Positions 33,567 to 34,814 of a stretch of DNA of 34,814 nucleotides are shown here, in pieces. The stretch is from Rhodospirillales bacterium (lineage in GTDB: Bacteria > Pseudomonadota > Alphaproteobacteria > Rhodospirillales > UBA2165). A program made the position numbers and the translations under genes. The stretch's first letter is position 1, and every line of letters starts with the position of its first letter. The stretch lies in NCBI GenBank assembly GCA_022822205.1, contig JAJECC010000034.1, positions 1 to 34,814 on the forward strand. The letters run 5' to 3'. The notes beneath the pieces are model-generated. The model was not told the origin of the DNA. It worked only from the letters and a program-made list of their open reading frames with translations, and did not search any database.

Positions 33567-34814
33567 CTAATCCACGGCTTCCAGCGCCGATTTGAGGATC
33601 GCCGCCAACTGGTCGATGTGGTCCTTCCCGGCAATCAGGGGCGGGGAGAGGGCGAGGATATCGCCGGTGTACCGGATCAGCGCGCCGGATTCGAACGCCT
33701 CGACGAACACGTCATGGGCCCGCGTCGAGGGCGCGCCGTCGCGAGGCTCCAATTCGATGCCGGCGGCGAGGCCGATATTTCGTATGTCGATGACATGGGG
33801 GCAATCGCGGAGGCCGTGCACCGCGTCCTCGAAGTGGGGCGCCAGGTCGGCGGCCCGCTGGAACAGGCCTTCCCGGGCATAGATGTCGAGCACCGCGAGA
33901 CCGGCGGCGCTGGCCACCGGATGGCCCGAATAGGTATAGCCGTGATAGAGCTCGGTTGCGCCGTCGGGGGCATCCATGAACACCGCGTGCACGTCGTCGT
34001 GCGCGATGGCCGCGCCCATGGGGAAGGTCGCATTGGTGAGCCCCTTGGCGATGCACATGAGATCGGGCGTCACGCCGAAGCGCTCCGCCGCGGACCCGGC
34101 GCCCAGCCTGCCGAAGGCGGTGATGACCTCGTCCCAAATCAGCAGGATGCCGTGCCGCGCGCTGATTTCCCGCAGCCGTTCCAGATAACCGGCCGGCGGC
34201 ACCAGCACGCCGGTGGATCCCGCCATCGGCTCGACGATCACCGCGGCGATGGTCTCCGCGCCGTGCAGGTAGACCAGATCCTCCAGCGCGTCGGCGAGGT
34301 GGGCGCCCCATTGGGGCTGTCCCCTGGAAAAAGCGTTGTGTTCCAGGGAGTGGGTGTGGGGCAGATGATCGATATCGGACAGCAGGTTCCCGTAGTCCTT
34401 GCGGTTGGCCTGCATGCCGCCGACCGAGACGCCGCCGAAGCCCGAGCCGTGAAATCCCCTCGACCGGCCGATCAGCTTGGTCCGGGAGGCCTGGCCGTTC
34501 GCCTTGTGATAGGCAAGCGCGATCTTGAGCGCAGTATCGACGGCCTCGGAGCCCGAGTTGGTGAAGAACACATGGTCCAGCCCGTCGGGCATCATCGCCG
34601 AAACCCGGTTGGCCAGCTCGAAGGCCCTGGGGTGGGCGACCTGGTATGAGGGGGCGTAGTCGAGCTCCAGCGCCTGCGCGGCGATGGCCTCGGCGATCTC
34701 GGGCCGGCCGTGTCCGGCATTGACGCACCAAAGGCCGGAGATGCCGTCCAGGATTTGCCGGCCGTCCGCGGTCCAATAATGGACGCCTTCGCCTTTTACG
34801 ACCATGCGCGGGTC
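33567..34814 (-). CDS. Class III omega-aminotransferase, 5' end outside the window
   Basis: Visible residues belong to a class III aminotransferase of the omega-amino acid:pyruvate type (GISGLWCVNAGHGRPEIAEA near the start; PLP aspartate in LIWDEVITAFGRLG and lysine in CIAKGLTNATFPMG, residues 225 and 254 counted from the Met at 34805). An in-frame ATG exists at 34805, but family members carry 30-50 more residues, and the frame continues to the edge as DPR, which suits the usual DPRMM-type lead-in. The gene is therefore treated as truncated by the window. It is convergent with purK. Of the three class III enzymes here, this is the most typical. Confidence 0.9.
   Translation of the reverse strand, partial: DPRMVVKGEGVHYWTADGRQILDGISGLWCVNAGHGRPEIAEAIAAQALELDYAPSYQVAHPRAFELANRVSAMMPDGLDHVFFTNSGSEAVDTALKIALAYHKANGQASRTKLIGRSRGFHGSGFGGVSVGGMQANRKDYGNLLSDIDHLPHTHSLEHNAFSRGQPQWGAHLADALEDLVYLHGAETIAAVIVEPMAGSTGVLVPPAGYLERLREISARHGILLIWDEVITAFGRLGAGSAAERFGVTPDLMCIAKGLTNATFPMGAAIAHDDVHAVFMDAPDGATELYHGYTYSGHPVASAAGLAVLDIYAREGLFQRAADLAPHFEDAVHGLRDCPHVIDIRNIGLAAGIELEPRDGAPSTRAHDVFVEAFESGALIRYTGDILALSPPLIAGKDHIDQLAAILKSALEAVD

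Overview
This is a GC-rich, densely coded window with the look of an alphaproteobacterial chromosome, probably a Rhodospirillales-like environmental lineage. The evidence is the adjacent class I purE and purK, a TAXI-type TRAP transporter with fused permease, hydantoinase/oxoprolinase genes and several class III aminotransferases. Taxonomy is inferred from gene content only. No tRNA, rRNA or CRISPR array was seen.

Layout. (1) 210-3179: a HisC-like aminotransferase (-) diverges from an acetolactate-synthase-like TPP enzyme (+). (2) 3154-7857: a minus-strand peptide-type ABC transporter set of two permeases, an arylsulfotransferase-family beta-propeller protein and a periplasmic binding protein, with no ATPase gene. 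(3) 7858-9302: a dispersed repeat, then an amidohydrolase (-). (4) 9593-19728: a plus-strand catabolic block of TRAP fused permease, TAXI binding protein, a strong terminator, TauD-like dioxygenase, HyuA, HyuB and two creatinase/M24-fold proteins that have lost most metal ligands. (5) 19800-25509: class III aminotransferase (-), then sulfatase and IclR regulator (+), then a second class III aminotransferase and a small NTF2-like protein (-). (6) 25677-30230: an accessory island holding a two-gene antiphage/toxin-antitoxin module (RecQ helicase fused to a phosphoribosyltransferase, plus a DprA-like protein, matching the known PsyrTA/RqlHI architecture), a decayed IS3-family orfA and a second, inverted copy of the dispersed repeat. 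(7) 30289-34814: an Old-Yellow-Enzyme-family oxidoreductase (-), purE-purK (+) and a third class III aminotransferase (-) that runs off the right edge.

How the genes may work together. The central block reads as uptake of a small organic acid or amide by the TRAP system, followed by oxygenation (TauD-like), ATP-dependent ring or amide opening (HyuAB) and C-N cleavage by the creatinase-fold proteins. The substrate cannot be read from sequence. The flanking aminotransferases, sulfatase, amidohydrolase and ABC transporter suggest a scavenger of organic nitrogen and sulfur compounds.

The two most distinctive items are the PsyrTA-like module beside mobile-element debris, and a dispersed repeat of about 220-270 bp built from four 10-bp iterons abutting a 22-bp palindrome, present as two inverted copies about 22 kb apart. 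The defence module is a recognised type, not a new one. The repeat, the degenerate M24 pair and the ATPase-less ABC locus are the parts I could not assign to a described system.
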